A stretch of DNA of 64,000 nucleotides from NCBI RefSeq assembly GCF_026017845.1, contig NZ_CP100416.1:1890100-1954099 (forward strand). The letters are read 5' to 3'. This DNA comes from Amycolatopsis mediterranei. Lineage in GTDB: Bacteria > Actinomycetota > Actinomycetes > Mycobacteriales > Pseudonocardiaceae. Made by a program: the position numbers and the translations under genes. A model generated the notes under the pieces. It worked only from the letters and a program-made list of their open reading frames with translations, did not search any database and was not told the DNA's origin. Positions 9,341 through 18,742 of this stretch are shown here, piece by piece (position 1 is the stretch's first letter; every line of letters starts with the position of its first letter).

Positions 9341-9486
9341 GGTGCCTCCTTCCTCGTCGCCCGTGGTCCGCCGGCACCGGGCAGGAAAGAGGTGCGGAGC
9401 TGGTGGTGCGGTGAAGCGGGGGTGGGCTCGGCCCTTTCCGCGGACGGGGCCGCGGCCCGCACCGCGCCCCGCCACCCTACCCCGGC

Positions 9487-9645
9487 GGACGACACGCGTA
9501 CCTGGCCGGACGACACGCGTACGCAGGTGGACGACACGCGTACCTGGACGGACGACACGGCGCTTGCCGGCTTGGCCACCTTGTCGTCCGTTCCGGTGCG
9601 CGTGTCGTCCGCGCAGGTACGCGTGTCGTCCGTTCCGGTCACGGG
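9487..9645. repeat. 21-bp minisatellite with inverted symmetry
   Basis: Four head-to-tail 21-bp units begin at 9487, 9508, 9529 and 9550 (core GGACGACACGCGTAC; the last is degenerate). A short spacer is followed by three inverted units starting at 9583, 9604 and 9625 (core ACGCGTGTCGTCC on plus). The whole array could fold into one long hairpin. It fills the gap between two minus-strand genes and its last unit contains the stop codon of the LLM oxidoreductase (9639-9641). A related 21-bp array lies at 56358. Confidence 0.8.
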
Positions 9646-10463
9646 CGGAGGTCGGCCAGGAGGCGGTAGGACTTTTCCGTGCGGGCCAGGATCTGGACGC
9701 AGACGTGGTCGGCGCCCGCGTCGAGGTGGGCCTGGATCCGGGTTGCCGCCGCCTGCTCGCCGGTGGCGACGATGGCCTCGACCAGGCGGTCGCTGCCGCC
9801 GTCGGCCAGGTCGGCGTCGGTGAAGCCGAGGCGGCGCAGGTTCGCCTGGTGGTGCGGGGCCTGCCGGACGTACAGGCCCACGTGCTCGCGCGCCGCTTCG
9901 CGGGCGGCCTCCGGCGGGACGTCGAGGAGCACCGCCTGCTCGACCGCCAGGTACTTGCCCGGGCCGAGCCGTTCCCGCGCGAGCGCCGTGTGCTCCGGCG
10001 GGACGAAGTACGGGTGCGCGCCGTCCGCCCGTTCGGCGGCCAGGTCGAGCGCCCGGGGACCGAGCGCGGCGAGCAGCCGCCGGGGCCGTGGCGACGGCGG
10101 CGGCAGGGCGGGCAGCTCGGCCTCGTCCATCCCGGCGAGGTACTCGCGCATCGCGGAAATCGGCCGTGCGCCCGCGAAGTGGCCGCCGAGGCCGACGGTG
10201 AACCGGCCCGGGTAGGCCTCGCCGAGCGCCCGGGTCGCCGCCTCCGCCGTGATCGGCGCGCGGCGGTCGAACCGCGCGATCCCGGTGGCCACGGTGAGCC
10301 GGGACGTCGCCGCCAGCAGCAGCGCCGCCTGCGTGAACGCGTCCCGGCCGGCGTACTCGCCGAACCAGAGCGCGTCGAAGCCGAGTTCCTCCACCTCGGC
10401 GGCCGTTTCGCGGACCGCGCCGATCGGGGCGCCGTCGAAGAACCGCCAGATGCCGACGCTCAT
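9639..10463 (-). CDS. LLM-class F420-dependent oxidoreductase 2
   Basis: 274 aa TIM-barrel protein of the luciferase-like/F420 family: VGIWRFFDG, EELGFDALWFGEYAGRDAFTQAALLLAATSRLTVATGIA, PGRFTVGLGGHF, and a C-terminal DAGADHVCVQIL. These enzymes use reduced F420 or FMN; the F420 gene cofC is in this window. The substrate cannot be read from sequence. Its ATG overlaps the stop of the upstream paralogue by four bases (ATGA), so the two are co-translated. Both probably derive from one duplication. Confidence 0.82.
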   Translation of the reverse strand: MSVGIWRFFDGAPIGAVRETAAEVEELGFDALWFGEYAGRDAFTQAALLLAATSRLTVATGIARFDRRAPITAEAATRALGEAYPGRFTVGLGGHFAGARPISAMREYLAGMDEAELPALPPPSPRPRRLLAALGPRALDLAAERADGAHPYFVPPEHTALARERLGPGKYLAVEQAVLLDVPPEAAREAAREHVGLYVRQAPHHQANLRRLGFTDADLADGGSDRLVEAIVATGEQAAATRIQAHLDAGADHVCVQILARTEKSYRLLADLRP

Positions 10464-11356
10464 CGGAGCGCCGGGGCCAGTTCGAGCAGCATTTCCACAG
10501 TGGACTCGAACGTGGCCGCGGACGGCGTCAGCAGCACGTGGTCCGCGCCCGCGTCGAGCACCTCGCCGAGGCGTTTCGCGATGGTCGGGGCGTCGCCCCA
10601 GAGGACGAGGTCGTCGACGAACCGGTCGCTCGGCCCGGCGATGTCGGCTTCGGTGTACCCGAGCCGTTTCCAGCCCGCGAGGTAGACGGTGACGGAGTAC
10701 TCCCGCGATTGCGCCACCCGGCGCCGCACGCTCCGGCGGGCGTCCTCGCGGTTGCCGAGCAGCACGGTCTGCTGGGGGATCAGCAGCTTGTCCGGCCCGA
10801 GGATCTGTCGGGCGTACGGCGTGTGGGAGACCGGCTGGGCGAACGGGTGCGCGCCGTCCGCGTGGTCGCGGGACAGCTCCAGCATCTTCGGCCCCACGGC
10901 GGCCAGCACTCGCGGAAATGCCACCGGCGACGGGTTTCCGGCTTCCGTCGCGTCCATTTCGGACAGATAGGCCCGCATCCGGTCGATCGGCCGGTATGCC
11001 TCGCCGAGTTCCGTGGCCTGGAACGCGTGCCCGGCGCCGATGCCGAGCACGAACCGGCCCGGGTGGGCGTGGGCCAGCGTCGCGCCGCCCTTCTGCGCGG
11101 TCGCCCCGCGCCGGGCCCACAGGTTCGCGATGCCGGTGCCGAGCACGACGTCCGACACGGACGCGAGCAGGTCGCCGAAGTGGGCGAACACCTCGCGCGT
11201 GCCGGGTCCTTCGCCGCTCCAGACCGAGCGGTAGCCGGCGTCGGCGAGCCGTCGCGTCGCCGCGCGTTCGACGTCCGGGGGCGGGGCCAGTGGCGCGCTC
11301 GGCAGCCAGGCGCCGATCGCGCCGATCCGGGTCCGGGTGTCTTCGATCAGGGTCAT
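10460..11356 (-). CDS. LLM-class F420-dependent oxidoreductase 1
   Basis: 298 aa, same fold as its downstream neighbour: RIGAIGAWLPS, DAGYRSVWSGEGPGTREVFAHFGDLLASVSDVVLGTGIAN, HPGRFVLGIGAGH, ending DAGADHVLLTPSAATFESTVEML. First gene of a two-gene operon, divergent from a TetR regulator with two palindromic operators between them. That arrangement suggests TetR represses this pair and itself, and that the inducer is linked to the substrate (inference). Confidence 0.85.
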   Translation of the reverse strand: MTLIEDTRTRIGAIGAWLPSAPLAPPPDVERAATRRLADAGYRSVWSGEGPGTREVFAHFGDLLASVSDVVLGTGIANLWARRGATAQKGGATLAHAHPGRFVLGIGAGHAFQATELGEAYRPIDRMRAYLSEMDATEAGNPSPVAFPRVLAAVGPKMLELSRDHADGAHPFAQPVSHTPYARQILGPDKLLIPQQTVLLGNREDARRSVRRRVAQSREYSVTVYLAGWKRLGYTEADIAGPSDRFVDDLVLWGDAPTIAKRLGEVLDAGADHVLLTPSAATFESTVEMLLELAPALR

Positions 11357-11380
11357 CCTCGAACTTCCCTCCAGTAAGAT

Positions 11381-11416
11381 GAGGCTGCCTCCGGTTAATA
11401 TACGGAGGCTGCCTCC
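11381..11416. promoter_or_regulatory. Paired palindromic operators, LLM/TetR divergent promoter
   Basis: GGAGGCTGCCTCC (11404-11416) is a perfect 13-bp palindrome. A second copy missing the outer pair, GAGGCTGCCTC, lies at 11381-11391. They are 23 bp apart centre to centre, just over two helical turns, and flank AT-rich TTAATATAC, whose complement supplies a TATATT -10 for the LLM operon. This is typical of a TetR autoregulator. Confidence 0.7.
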
Positions 11417-11446
11417 GATTGGCTACCCGGTAAAGTCCCGGAGGCG

Positions 11447-12010
11447 ATGACCGACGTGAAACCGATGCGCGCGGACGCCCGCCGCAACTACGAGCGCCTC
11501 CTCGAAGAGGCCCGGCGCGCCTTCGCCGAACACGGCGTCGAGGCGTCCCTGGAGGAGATCGCGCGCCGCGCCGGCGTCGGCATCGGCACGCTCTACCGGC
11601 ACTTCCCGACCCGGGAGGCGCTGCTCGAGACGCTCCTGCGCGCCCGGTTCGACGCGCAGGCCGAGCGGGCGCGCGAACTGCTGACCCACCCGGAGCCGCT
11701 GAACGCCCTGCAGACCTGGCTCGCCGGGCTCGGGGACGCCACCGGCACCTTCCGCGGGCTGGTCGAGCTCACCGCGGACGCGCTGAACGACGAATCATCC
11801 CGGTTGTACGAATCCTGCCACGCTATGCGCGAGGTCGGTTCCCAATTGGTGGAACGTGCCAAGCGCGCGGGCGAACTCCGCGAGGACGTCACGGCCCAGG
11901 AGCTGCTTCTGTTGCTGCACGCGGCATCCTGGGCGGGCGGGCACCTGCCCGGCGAAGGGGGCATGCAGCGGTTGCTGGCTCTTGTTTTCGAGGGATTGCG
12001 GGCGAGTTAA
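11447..12010 (+). CDS. TetR-family regulator, divergent from the LLM operon
   Basis: 187 aa. The N-terminal HTH is ARRAFAEHGVEASLEEIARRAGVGIGTLYRHFPTREALLETLL, a clear TetR signature. The C-terminal half is helical and would bind a ligand. It is divergent from the two LLM oxidoreductases and most likely binds the paired GGAGGCTGCCTCC boxes. The first ATG has GGAGG only two bases away, so the ATG at 11465 (residue 7) is possible. Confidence 0.88.
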   Translation: MTDVKPMRADARRNYERLLEEARRAFAEHGVEASLEEIARRAGVGIGTLYRHFPTREALLETLLRARFDAQAERARELLTHPEPLNALQTWLAGLGDATGTFRGLVELTADALNDESSRLYESCHAMREVGSQLVERAKRAGELREDVTAQELLLLLHAASWAGGHLPGEGGMQRLLALVFEGLRAS

Positions 12011-12135
12011 CACCAGACGACGCCACAGGTCCGGCGCGCGCGTTAAACTCCGCCTCGACCGGGGCACAACGACGTGCTTTGACCGTCAGTCGACACCGAG
12101 CGTCCTGGAAATGACCAGATAGTGGGAGCCGTATC

Positions 12136-13734
12136 GTGAGCAAGCCCAGCAAGCCCGTCGTCCTCATCGCGGAAAAGCTCGCCCCCTCCGTGCTGAGTGT
12201 CTTCGGTGACGAGGTGGAGGTCCGGCACGTCGACGGCACGGACCGGTCCGCGCTGCTCGAGGCGGTGAAGAGCGCCGACGCGCTCCTGGTCCGCTCCGCC
12301 ACCCAGGTGAACGCCGAGGTCTTCGCGGCCACCACGCAGCTCAAGGTCGTCGCCCGCGCGGGTGTCGGCCTCGACAACGTCGAGGTGCCCGCCGCGACCG
12401 AGCGCGGTGTCCTGGTCGTCAACGCGCCGACGTCGAACATCGTCTCCGCCGCCGAGCACGCCGTCGCCCTGCTGCTGGCGGTCGCGCGCCGGGTCCCGGC
12501 CGCCGACCAGAGCCTCCGCGGCGGCGAGTGGAAGCGCAGCTCGTTCTCCGGCGTCGAGCTGCAGGGCAAGACCATCGGTGTGGTCGGCCTCGGCAAGATC
12601 GGGCAGCTGTTCGCCCAGCGCCTCGCCGCCTTCGACACGAAGCTCATCGCCTACGACCCCTACGTCTCGGCCGCCCGCGCCGCGCAGCTGGGCATCGAGC
12701 TCGTCACCCTCGACGAGCTGCTGACCCGCGCCGACGCCATCTCCATCCACCTGCCGAAGACGCCGGAGACCAAGGGCCTCATCGACGCCGAGGCGCTGAA
12801 GAAGACCAAGCCGGGCGTCATCATCGTGAACGCCGCTCGCGGCGGGCTGATCGTCGAGCAGGACCTGGCCGACGCGCTGCGCTCGGGCCACGTCGGCGGC
12901 GCCGGCGTCGACGTCTTCGTCACCGAGCCGACCACCTCCAGCCCGCTGTTCGAGCTGGAGAACGTCGTCGTGACGCCGCACCTGGGCGCCTCCACGGCCG
13001 AGGCGCAGGACCGCGCGGGCACCGATGTCGCGAAGTCGGTGCTGCTGGCCCTGCGCGGCGACTTCGTGCCGGACGCGGTGAACGTCTCCGGCGGCGGGGC
13101 CGTCGGGGAGCACGTCCGCCCGTACCTGTCGCTGGTCCAGAAGCTCGGCCAGCTGCTGACGGCGCTCAACCCGACGTCGCCGACGTCGGTGACCGTGCAG
13201 GTCAAGGGCGAGATCTCCAACGAGGACACCGGCGTGCTGCAGCTGGCGGCGCTGCGCGGGGTGTTCACCGGCGTGGTCGAGGACCAGGTCACGTTCGTCA
13301 ACGCGCCGCAGCTGGCGGAGAAGCTGGGCGTGCAGGTCGAGCTCGAGACCGAGCCGGAGAGCCCCAAGTTCCGCAGCCTGGTCACCGTCCGCGCGGTGCA
13401 CGCCGACGGCGCGGTGCTGACCGTGTCCGGTTCGGTCACCGGCCTGGACGAGGTCGAGAAGCTGGTGGAGGTCAACGGCCGCGGCTTCGACCTGCGTGCC
13501 GAAGGCACTGTGCTGCTGGTCGAGTACCCGGACCGCCCGGGCGTGATGGGCCGGGTCGGCACGCTGCTGGGCGAAGCGGGCATCAACATCGAGGCCGCGC
13601 AGATCAGCCAGACCACCGACGGCTCGGACGCGGTGATGCTGCTGCGCGTCGACCGCCACATCGACGCGCACCTGCTGGAGCCGATCGGGGCTTCGGTCGG
13701 GGCGCACACGATTCGTGCGGTGGACTTCAACTGA
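12136..13734 (+). CDS. serA: D-3-phosphoglycerate dehydrogenase
   Basis: First step of serine synthesis: oxidises 3-phosphoglycerate with NAD+. 532 aa, the long actinobacterial/type I form. The NAD-binding motif is GVVGLGKIGQLFAQRL (~153 on) with YDPYVS after it; catalytic-region motifs are ARAGVGLDNVEV, NAARGGLIVEQDL, and the His in VVTPHLGAST. Residues ~320-450 form the allosteric substrate-binding domain, and the C-terminal ACT domain starts near VLLVEYPDRPGVMGRVGTLLGEAGINI, the site of serine feedback. The GTG start follows GGGAG. Monocistronic, ending in a strong hairpin. Confidence 0.96.
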   Translation: MSKPSKPVVLIAEKLAPSVLSVFGDEVEVRHVDGTDRSALLEAVKSADALLVRSATQVNAEVFAATTQLKVVARAGVGLDNVEVPAATERGVLVVNAPTSNIVSAAEHAVALLLAVARRVPAADQSLRGGEWKRSSFSGVELQGKTIGVVGLGKIGQLFAQRLAAFDTKLIAYDPYVSAARAAQLGIELVTLDELLTRADAISIHLPKTPETKGLIDAEALKKTKPGVIIVNAARGGLIVEQDLADALRSGHVGGAGVDVFVTEPTTSSPLFELENVVVTPHLGASTAEAQDRAGTDVAKSVLLALRGDFVPDAVNVSGGGAVGEHVRPYLSLVQKLGQLLTALNPTSPTSVTVQVKGEISNEDTGVLQLAALRGVFTGVVEDQVTFVNAPQLAEKLGVQVELETEPESPKFRSLVTVRAVHADGAVLTVSGSVTGLDEVEKLVEVNGRGFDLRAEGTVLLVEYPDRPGVMGRVGTLLGEAGINIEAAQISQTTDGSDAVMLLRVDRHIDAHLLEPIGASVGAHTIRAVDFN

Positions 13735-13746
13735 CGTAACCCTTTC

Positions 13747-13778
13747 GAAGGCCCCCTGTCACCCGGCAGGGGGCCTTC
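13747..13778 (+). terminator. serA terminator
   Basis: GAAGGCCCCCTG (13747-13758) and CAGGGGGCCTTC (13767-13778) form a perfect 12-bp stem with an 8-nt loop, 13 bp after the serA stop. Confidence 0.85.
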
Positions 13779-13964
13779 GTGCGCAATCACATTCACGTAA
13801 CGGAGTCCTTTGCCTACGTAAGTAGGTGTTTTGGGGCATTAGGTTCTCCCCGCGAGGTTGAACCACGCGTCGTCGAGGGCACGGCGCTGTGCCGCGCTTC
13901 ACCGTCGGGGGTGTCAGGAGCGGCAGGCAGGTTCGGGTCCAGACCTCGAGTAAGGGGCCGACTC

Positions 13965-16900
13965 ATGAGCAGATCCCGCCTCCCCGCGCGCGCCACGACG
14001 GCGGCCTTCGCCGTCGTTCTGGCGGCCGCGCTCGGGGCGCCGTCGGCGAGCGCAGCCACTGTGTCCACTCAAGACGTGCCGCTCGCCGACGGCGTCGCAC
14101 CCGCCAAGATCGACGACGCGAAGCTGCAGGGGAAGCTGTCGCCGCGCCTGGGGGCCGCGCAGGGCCGGGTCACCGCGTTCGTCGAGCTGGCCAAGAAGCC
14201 GGCCGTCGACGCGTTCGCCGACGCGCAACCGCAGGGCAAGGAGCAGGCCAAGCGGGCCGCTCGCGCCGCCAAGGCCGACACCGCCGCCACCGTGGATTCC
14301 GTCGTGAACCAGCTGCGTGCGGGCAACGCCCAGCCGCAGGTCGTCACTCAGACCGCCAACGCCGTTCCCGGCGTGGTCGTCACCGCCGACGCCGCGAAGC
14401 TGCGTGAGGTCGCGAAGCGGGCGGACGTCGTCGCGGTGCGCACGGTCGTGCCGAAGACCCGCACCAACGCCAGCGCCGAGCAGCTGACCAACACCCTCGC
14501 CGCCTGGCAGCAGACCGGCAAGTTCGGCGACGGCGTCCGCGTCGGCGTCATCGACGACGGCATCGACTACACCCACGCCGACTTCGGCGGCCCCGGCACG
14601 CAGGCCGCCTACAAGGGCGTCGACAGCACCAAGCCGACCCCGCTCTTCCCGAGCGCCAAGGTCGTCGGCGGCACCGACCTCGTCGGCAACGACTACGACG
14701 CCGCGACGGCCGGCAAGACCACCCCGAAGCCGGACCCGAACCCGCTCGCCTGCGGGGAGCACGGCACGCACGTCGCCGGCACCATCGGCGGCTTCGGCGT
14801 CACCGCCGACGGCAAGACCTTCAAGGGCGACTACAAGAAGCTCGACGCCAAGAAGGTCGACGCGATGCAGATCGGCCCGGGCACGGCGCCGAAGTCGCTG
14901 CTCTACGCGATCAAGGTGTTCGGCTGCACGGGTTCGACGAACGTCACCTCGCAGGCCCTGGACTGGGCGCTCGACCCGGACGGCGACGGCGACTTCACCG
15001 ACCACCTCGACATCGTCAACCTCTCGCTCGGCTCCGACTTCGGTGCGCCGGACGACCCGGATTCGCTGTTCGTGCGCAAGCTCGCCGCGAACAACGTGCT
15101 GCCGGTGATCTCCGCGGGCAACGGCGGCGACATCAACGACATCGCCGGCTCCCCTGGCAACACCCCCGAGGCGCTCACCGTCGCCAGCACGCGCGACGCG
15201 GGCATCCTCCGCGACGCCGCCGAGGTCAAGGCTCCGGCGACCGCCGCGGGCCAGAAGACCGGGCAGTACAGCCAGAACTACGCTGGCTACGACACGCTCG
15301 ACCTGGCCGCGCCGGTCGTCGCCCTGTCGGCGGCGAACGCCGCGGGCTGCGCGCCGTACTCCGCCGAGGACAAGGCGAAGGCCGCCGGCAAGTTCGTCTG
15401 GCTGGAGTGGGACGACAACGACTCGACCCGCGCCTGCGGTTCGGCCGCCCGTGCCAACAACGCGCAGGCCGCCGGGGCGAAGGGTGCGCTCCTTTCGTCC
15501 ACTTTGGAGCACTTCAGCGCGGGCATCGCGGGCAACGCGGCGATCCCGATGTTCCAGTTCACCGGGTCCGCCACGAAGACGCTGCGCGCCGCGCTCACCG
15601 CGGGCACGCTGCAGGTCCGGCTCTTCGGCGCCGGCCGCGCCTCGATCCAGACCTACGACAAGACGATCGTGGACACCCCGAGCTCGTTCACCTCGCGCGG
15701 CACCCGGGGCCCGGCGCTCAAGCCGGACCTCGCCGCGCCCGGTGACACGATCACCTCGGCCTTCCGCGGCAGCGGCAACGGCCGGACCGTGCTCTCGGGT
15801 ACGTCGATGGCCGCCCCGCACACCACGGGTATCACCGCGCTGGTCCGCCAGTCGCACCCGGACTGGTCGGTCGAGGAGGTCAAGGCGTCGGTCATCGACA
15901 CCGCCGGCCACGACGTCGGCGACGGCGCGGGGCACACCTACGCGCCGCAGCGCGTCGGCAGCGGCCGGATCGACGCCAAGGCGGCGCTGGACAACCAGGT
16001 GCTCGCCTACGTCGCCGACGACCCGGGCGCGGTGAGCGTCAGCTTCGGCACGGTCGAGGCGTCCGGCCCGGTGACGCTGTCGAAGACGATCAAGCTCGTC
16101 AACAAGGGCGTCACGCCCGCCGAGTACTCGGTGGCCTACCAGGCGGTCAACGCGCTGCCGGGCGTCGAGTACACAGTGGACAAGCCGACGGTGAAGCTGA
16201 CCCCGCGCGGCACCGCCAAGGTCAAGGTGACGCTGAAGATCACCGACCCGAAGGCGCTGCGCAAGGTCATGGACCCGACCATGCAGGCCACCCAGGCCGG
16301 TCTGGCCCGGCAGTTCGTCGCGGACGCCTCCGGGCGCGTCGCCTTCACGCCCACCAGCGGGGCCACGGTGCCGCTGCGGGTGTCGGTCTACTCCGCCCCG
16401 AAGCCGGTGTCGACGATTTCGACGCCGCCGTCGGTGAAGTTCGCCCCGGACGCGACCCAGGCCGTGCTCAACCTGACCGGCAAGGGTGTCGACCAGGGGG
16501 CCGGCGCGCAGCGGTACCGCTCGCTGATCAGCGTGCTCGAGCTGCAGGCGGAGTCCCCGCAGCTGCCCGAGTGCGACGCGGACGTGGTCACCGACTGCAC
16601 GCTGAACAAGACGGCCAAGGGCGGCGACCTCCGCTACATCGGCGCGGCTTCGACCGCTCCGCTGGCGAAGGCCCAGGGCGAGCCGGAGAACGCGATCCTC
16701 GCGTTCGGCCTGTCCACCTGGGGTGACTGGGCGAACATCGGCAGCAACACCTCGCCGTTCGTCGACATCGACACGACCGGGGACGGGCAGCCGGACTTCG
16801 AGACCTACGTGACCAAGGCGACGTCGACCGACGTGCTCCTGGCCAACACGGTCGCGCTGACCCCGGGCTTCCCGACCGTCGACGTCCAGGCGGTCAACGG

Positions 16901-17342
16901 CCAGCTCGGCGACGTCGACACCAACGTGTTCGACACGAACGTGCTCACGCTGCCGGTTTCGCTGGCCGCGCTGGGCATCGACGCCAACGCCGACAGCCAC
17001 CGCATCTCCTACACGGTGGGCGTGAGCGGTTTCTACGTCGCGCCGGGCACGACGAACGGGCTGATCGACTACGTCGGCACGCCGCTTTCGTTCGACGCGC
17101 TCGCGCCGGGCTACGCGGTGCAGGGCGGCGGCGACGCCGCGCTGGGCTACGTCGCGAAGCCGGGCACGGCGCTGGTCGTCACGCGGAACGCGGCGTCGGC
17201 CGCGGCCGACAACGCCCTCGGGCTGCTGGCCATCGAGCACCACAACGCCGCGGGCAACCGGGCGAACGTGGTCAAGGTGGACGCGACCCAGGGCGCCCGG
17301 CCGGGGAACGAGCGTCAGCCGATCGGGCCTGGTCGCCGCTAG
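13965..17342 (+). CDS. Secreted subtilisin-like serine protease (S8)
   Basis: 1125 aa exported protease. A signal peptide (MSRSRLPARA...LGAPSASA, cut near residue 30) is followed by a prodomain to ~170 and the S8 catalytic domain. The triad is visible: Asp197 in VGVIDDGID, His266 in GEHGTHVAGT, Ser614 in SGTSMAAPH. A PA-like insertion (about 445-555) lies between His and Ser. The ~500 residues after the catalytic domain are beta-rich (Fn3-like, VSFGTVEASGPVTLSKTIKLVNKG). ATG 13965 is chosen for AAGGGG seven bases upstream and because the signal peptide then starts normally. It sits alone between serA and leuB and is absent from the equivalent mycobacterial locus as I recall it, so it is probably an accessory gene. 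Confidence 0.92.
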   Translation: MSRSRLPARATTAAFAVVLAAALGAPSASAATVSTQDVPLADGVAPAKIDDAKLQGKLSPRLGAAQGRVTAFVELAKKPAVDAFADAQPQGKEQAKRAARAAKADTAATVDSVVNQLRAGNAQPQVVTQTANAVPGVVVTADAAKLREVAKRADVVAVRTVVPKTRTNASAEQLTNTLAAWQQTGKFGDGVRVGVIDDGIDYTHADFGGPGTQAAYKGVDSTKPTPLFPSAKVVGGTDLVGNDYDAATAGKTTPKPDPNPLACGEHGTHVAGTIGGFGVTADGKTFKGDYKKLDAKKVDAMQIGPGTAPKSLLYAIKVFGCTGSTNVTSQALDWALDPDGDGDFTDHLDIVNLSLGSDFGAPDDPDSLFVRKLAANNVLPVISAGNGGDINDIAGSPGNTPEALTVASTRDAGILRDAAEVKAPATAAGQKTGQYSQNYAGYDTLDLAAPVVALSAANAAGCAPYSAEDKAKAAGKFVWLEWDDNDSTRACGSAARANNAQAAGAKGALLSSTLEHFSAGIAGNAAIPMFQFTGSATKTLRAALTAGTLQVRLFGAGRASIQTYDKTIVDTPSSFTSRGTRGPALKPDLAAPGDTITSAFRGSGNGRTVLSGTSMAAPHTTGITALVRQSHPDWSVEEVKASVIDTAGHDVGDGAGHTYAPQRVGSGRIDAKAALDNQVLAYVADDPGAVSVSFGTVEASGPVTLSKTIKLVNKGVTPAEYSVAYQAVNALPGVEYTVDKPTVKLTPRGTAKVKVTLKITDPKALRKVMDPTMQATQAGLARQFVADASGRVAFTPTSGATVPLRVSVYSAPKPVSTISTPPSVKFAPDATQAVLNLTGKGVDQGAGAQRYRSLISVLELQAESPQLPECDADVVTDCTLNKTAKGGDLRYIGAASTAPLAKAQGEPENAILAFGLSTWGDWANIGSNTSPFVDIDTTGDGQPDFETYVTKATSTDVLLANTVALTPGFPTVDVQAVNGQLGDVDTNVFDTNVLTLPVSLAALGIDANADSHRISYTVGVSGFYVAPGTTNGLIDYVGTPLSFDALAPGYAVQGGGDAALGYVAKPGTALVVTRNAASAAADNALGLLAIEHHNAAGNRANVVKVDATQGARPGNERQPIGPGRR

Positions 17343-17372
17343 GTCCCGGCAAGATCGATTCCTGCAGGACCA

Positions 17373-17408
17373 GGGGCGTCTCCGGCGGATTTCCGCCGGG
17401 GGCGCCCC
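17373..17408 (+). terminator. Subtilase terminator
   Basis: GGGGCG(t)C-TCCGGCGG pairs with CCGCCGG-GGGCGCCCC: inner stem 17382-17388/17393-17399, outer stem 17373-17378/17403-17408. It starts 31 bp after the protease stop. Confidence 0.65.
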
Positions 17409-17426
17409 GCTGCTGTTCACCCGATT

Positions 17427-17439
17427 GGGTGTCTCACCC
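17427..17439. promoter_or_regulatory. Palindrome upstream of leuB
   Basis: GGGTG-TCT-CACCC, a perfect 5-bp inverted repeat with a 3-bp spacer, in the ~160 bp leuB upstream region. A possible operator; no regulator can be assigned. Confidence 0.3.
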
Positions 17440-17570
17440 TGCGGGAGGATGCGGCATAAGGGTGGTGCGGCTACGGCAGTTTGTCTACGGCCGGTAACCT
17501 TCCGGCTGCTGGCGTTTTGTTGCGGTGGGCCATCGGTGCGGCCGGTGGTCCGGTCGACGGAGGTGTGTGG

Positions 17571-18608
17571 ATGCGGCTCGCGGTGATCCCAGGAGACGGG
17601 ATCGGGCCCGAGGTGGTCTCCGAGGCGCTGAAGGTGCTCGGCGAGGTAGTACCGACGGCGGAGATCACGAACTACGACCTCGGCGCCGCGCGATGGCACT
17701 CGACGGGCGAGCTGCTCCCGGAATCGGTCCTCGGCGAGCTCCGTCAGCACGACGCGATCCTGCTGGGCGCGGTCGGCGACCCCTCGGTGCCGAGCGGGAT
17801 CCTGGAGCGCGGCCTGCTGCTGCGCCTGCGGTTCGAAATGGACCACCACGTCAACCTGCGCCCGGCGCGGCTGTACCCGGGTGTCCGGGGACCGCTGGCC
17901 GACGCGGGCGACGTCGACATGGTCGTCGTGCGCGAAGGCACCGAAGGCCCGTACGCGGGCACCGGCGGCCTGATCCGCAAGGACACCGAGCACGAGATCG
18001 CGACGGAGGTCAGCGTCAACACGGCGTTCGGCGTCCGGCGCGTGGTGGCGGACGCGTTCAGCCGGGCCGAGGCGCGGCCGCGCAAGCACCTGACGCTGGT
18101 GCACAAGACCAACGTGCTCTCGTTCGCCGGTTCGCTCTGGTCGCGGATCGTCGAAGAGGTTTCGCTGGAGCACCCGGACGTGACGGTCGCGTACTCCCAT
18201 GTGGACGCGGCGACCATCCACCTGGTGACGGACCCGTCCCGGTTCGACGTGATCGTGACGGACAACCTGTTCGGCGACATCATCACCGACCTCGCGGCCG
18301 CGGTGACCGGCGGCATCGGCCTGGCGGCCAGCGGCAACCTGGACATGACCCGCCGCAACCCGAGCATGTTCGAGCCGGTGCACGGTTCGGCGCCGGACAT
18401 CGCGGGCCAGGGGCTGGCGGACCCGACGGCAGCGGTGCTTTCGGTGGCGCTGCTGCTGGACCACCTGGGGCAGAAGGAAGCGGCGCGACGGATCGAGGCG
18501 TCGGTGGCGTTCGATCTGGCCACGCGGGACCAGGCGTCGCCGGGGGCCACGCAGGCCATCGGTGACCGGCTGGCGGCGCTGGTTTCGTCGAACGTGCGTA
18601 CTGGTTGA
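17571..18608 (+). CDS. leuB: 3-isopropylmalate dehydrogenase
   Basis: Oxidative decarboxylation of 3-isopropylmalate in leucine synthesis, NAD+-dependent. It may also act on 3-methylmalate in the citramalate route to isoleucine, given the adjacent cimA. 345 aa. Family motifs: [19 protein letters not shown] at the start, [19 protein letters not shown], and the metal/NAD region [22 protein letters not shown] followed by [21 protein letters not shown]. The ATG at 17571 follows GGAGG; a longer in-frame ATG-less N-terminus (from 17481) has no family support. Confidence 0.96.
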   Translation: MRLAVIPGDGIGPEVVSEALKVLGEVVPTAEITNYDLGAARWHSTGELLPESVLGELRQHDAILLGAVGDPSVPSGILERGLLLRLRFEMDHHVNLRPARLYPGVRGPLADAGDVDMVVVREGTEGPYAGTGGLIRKDTEHEIATEVSVNTAFGVRRVVADAFSRAEARPRKHLTLVHKTNVLSFAGSLWSRIVEEVSLEHPDVTVAYSHVDAATIHLVTDPSRFDVIVTDNLFGDIITDLAAAVTGGIGLAASGNLDMTRRNPSMFEPVHGSAPDIAGQGLADPTAAVLSVALLLDHLGQKEAARRIEASVAFDLATRDQASPGATQAIGDRLAALVSSNVRTG

Positions 18609-18617
18609 TCCTTCGGG

Positions 18618-18652
18618 AAAGCCCCGCACCTGCTGCCTGGGTGCGGGGCTTT
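18618..18652 (+). terminator. leuB terminator
   Basis: AAAGCCCCGCACC (18618-18630) and GGTGCGGGGCTTT (18640-18652) form a perfect 13-bp stem running into TTTTT, starting 9 bp after the leuB stop. Confidence 0.9.
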
Positions 18653-18682
18653 TTCGTGCCCTGGCTGCGGGGGTTGGCGGGG

Positions 18683-18691
18683 TTGTCCACA
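18683..18691 (+). promoter_or_regulatory. TTGTCCACA box upstream of element B
   Basis: Exact TTGTCCACA, 51 bp upstream of element B. Same association as at 297-305 and 63795-63803. Confidence 0.4.
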
Positions 18692-18742
18692 ATGCTGCCG
18701 TGATGTGGAGAAGTGAGCGGCTGAGCGGTTTTTCGGGCGGTT

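Noticed and set aside
9487..9645. CRISPR array
   Set aside because: Units are 21 bp with no unique spacers, partly inverted, and no cas genes are present.
17343..17570. A third BCAA attenuator before leuB
   Set aside because: A short frame (begins [10 protein letters not shown] at 17464) has one Leu and one Val only, and no terminator with T-run follows it.
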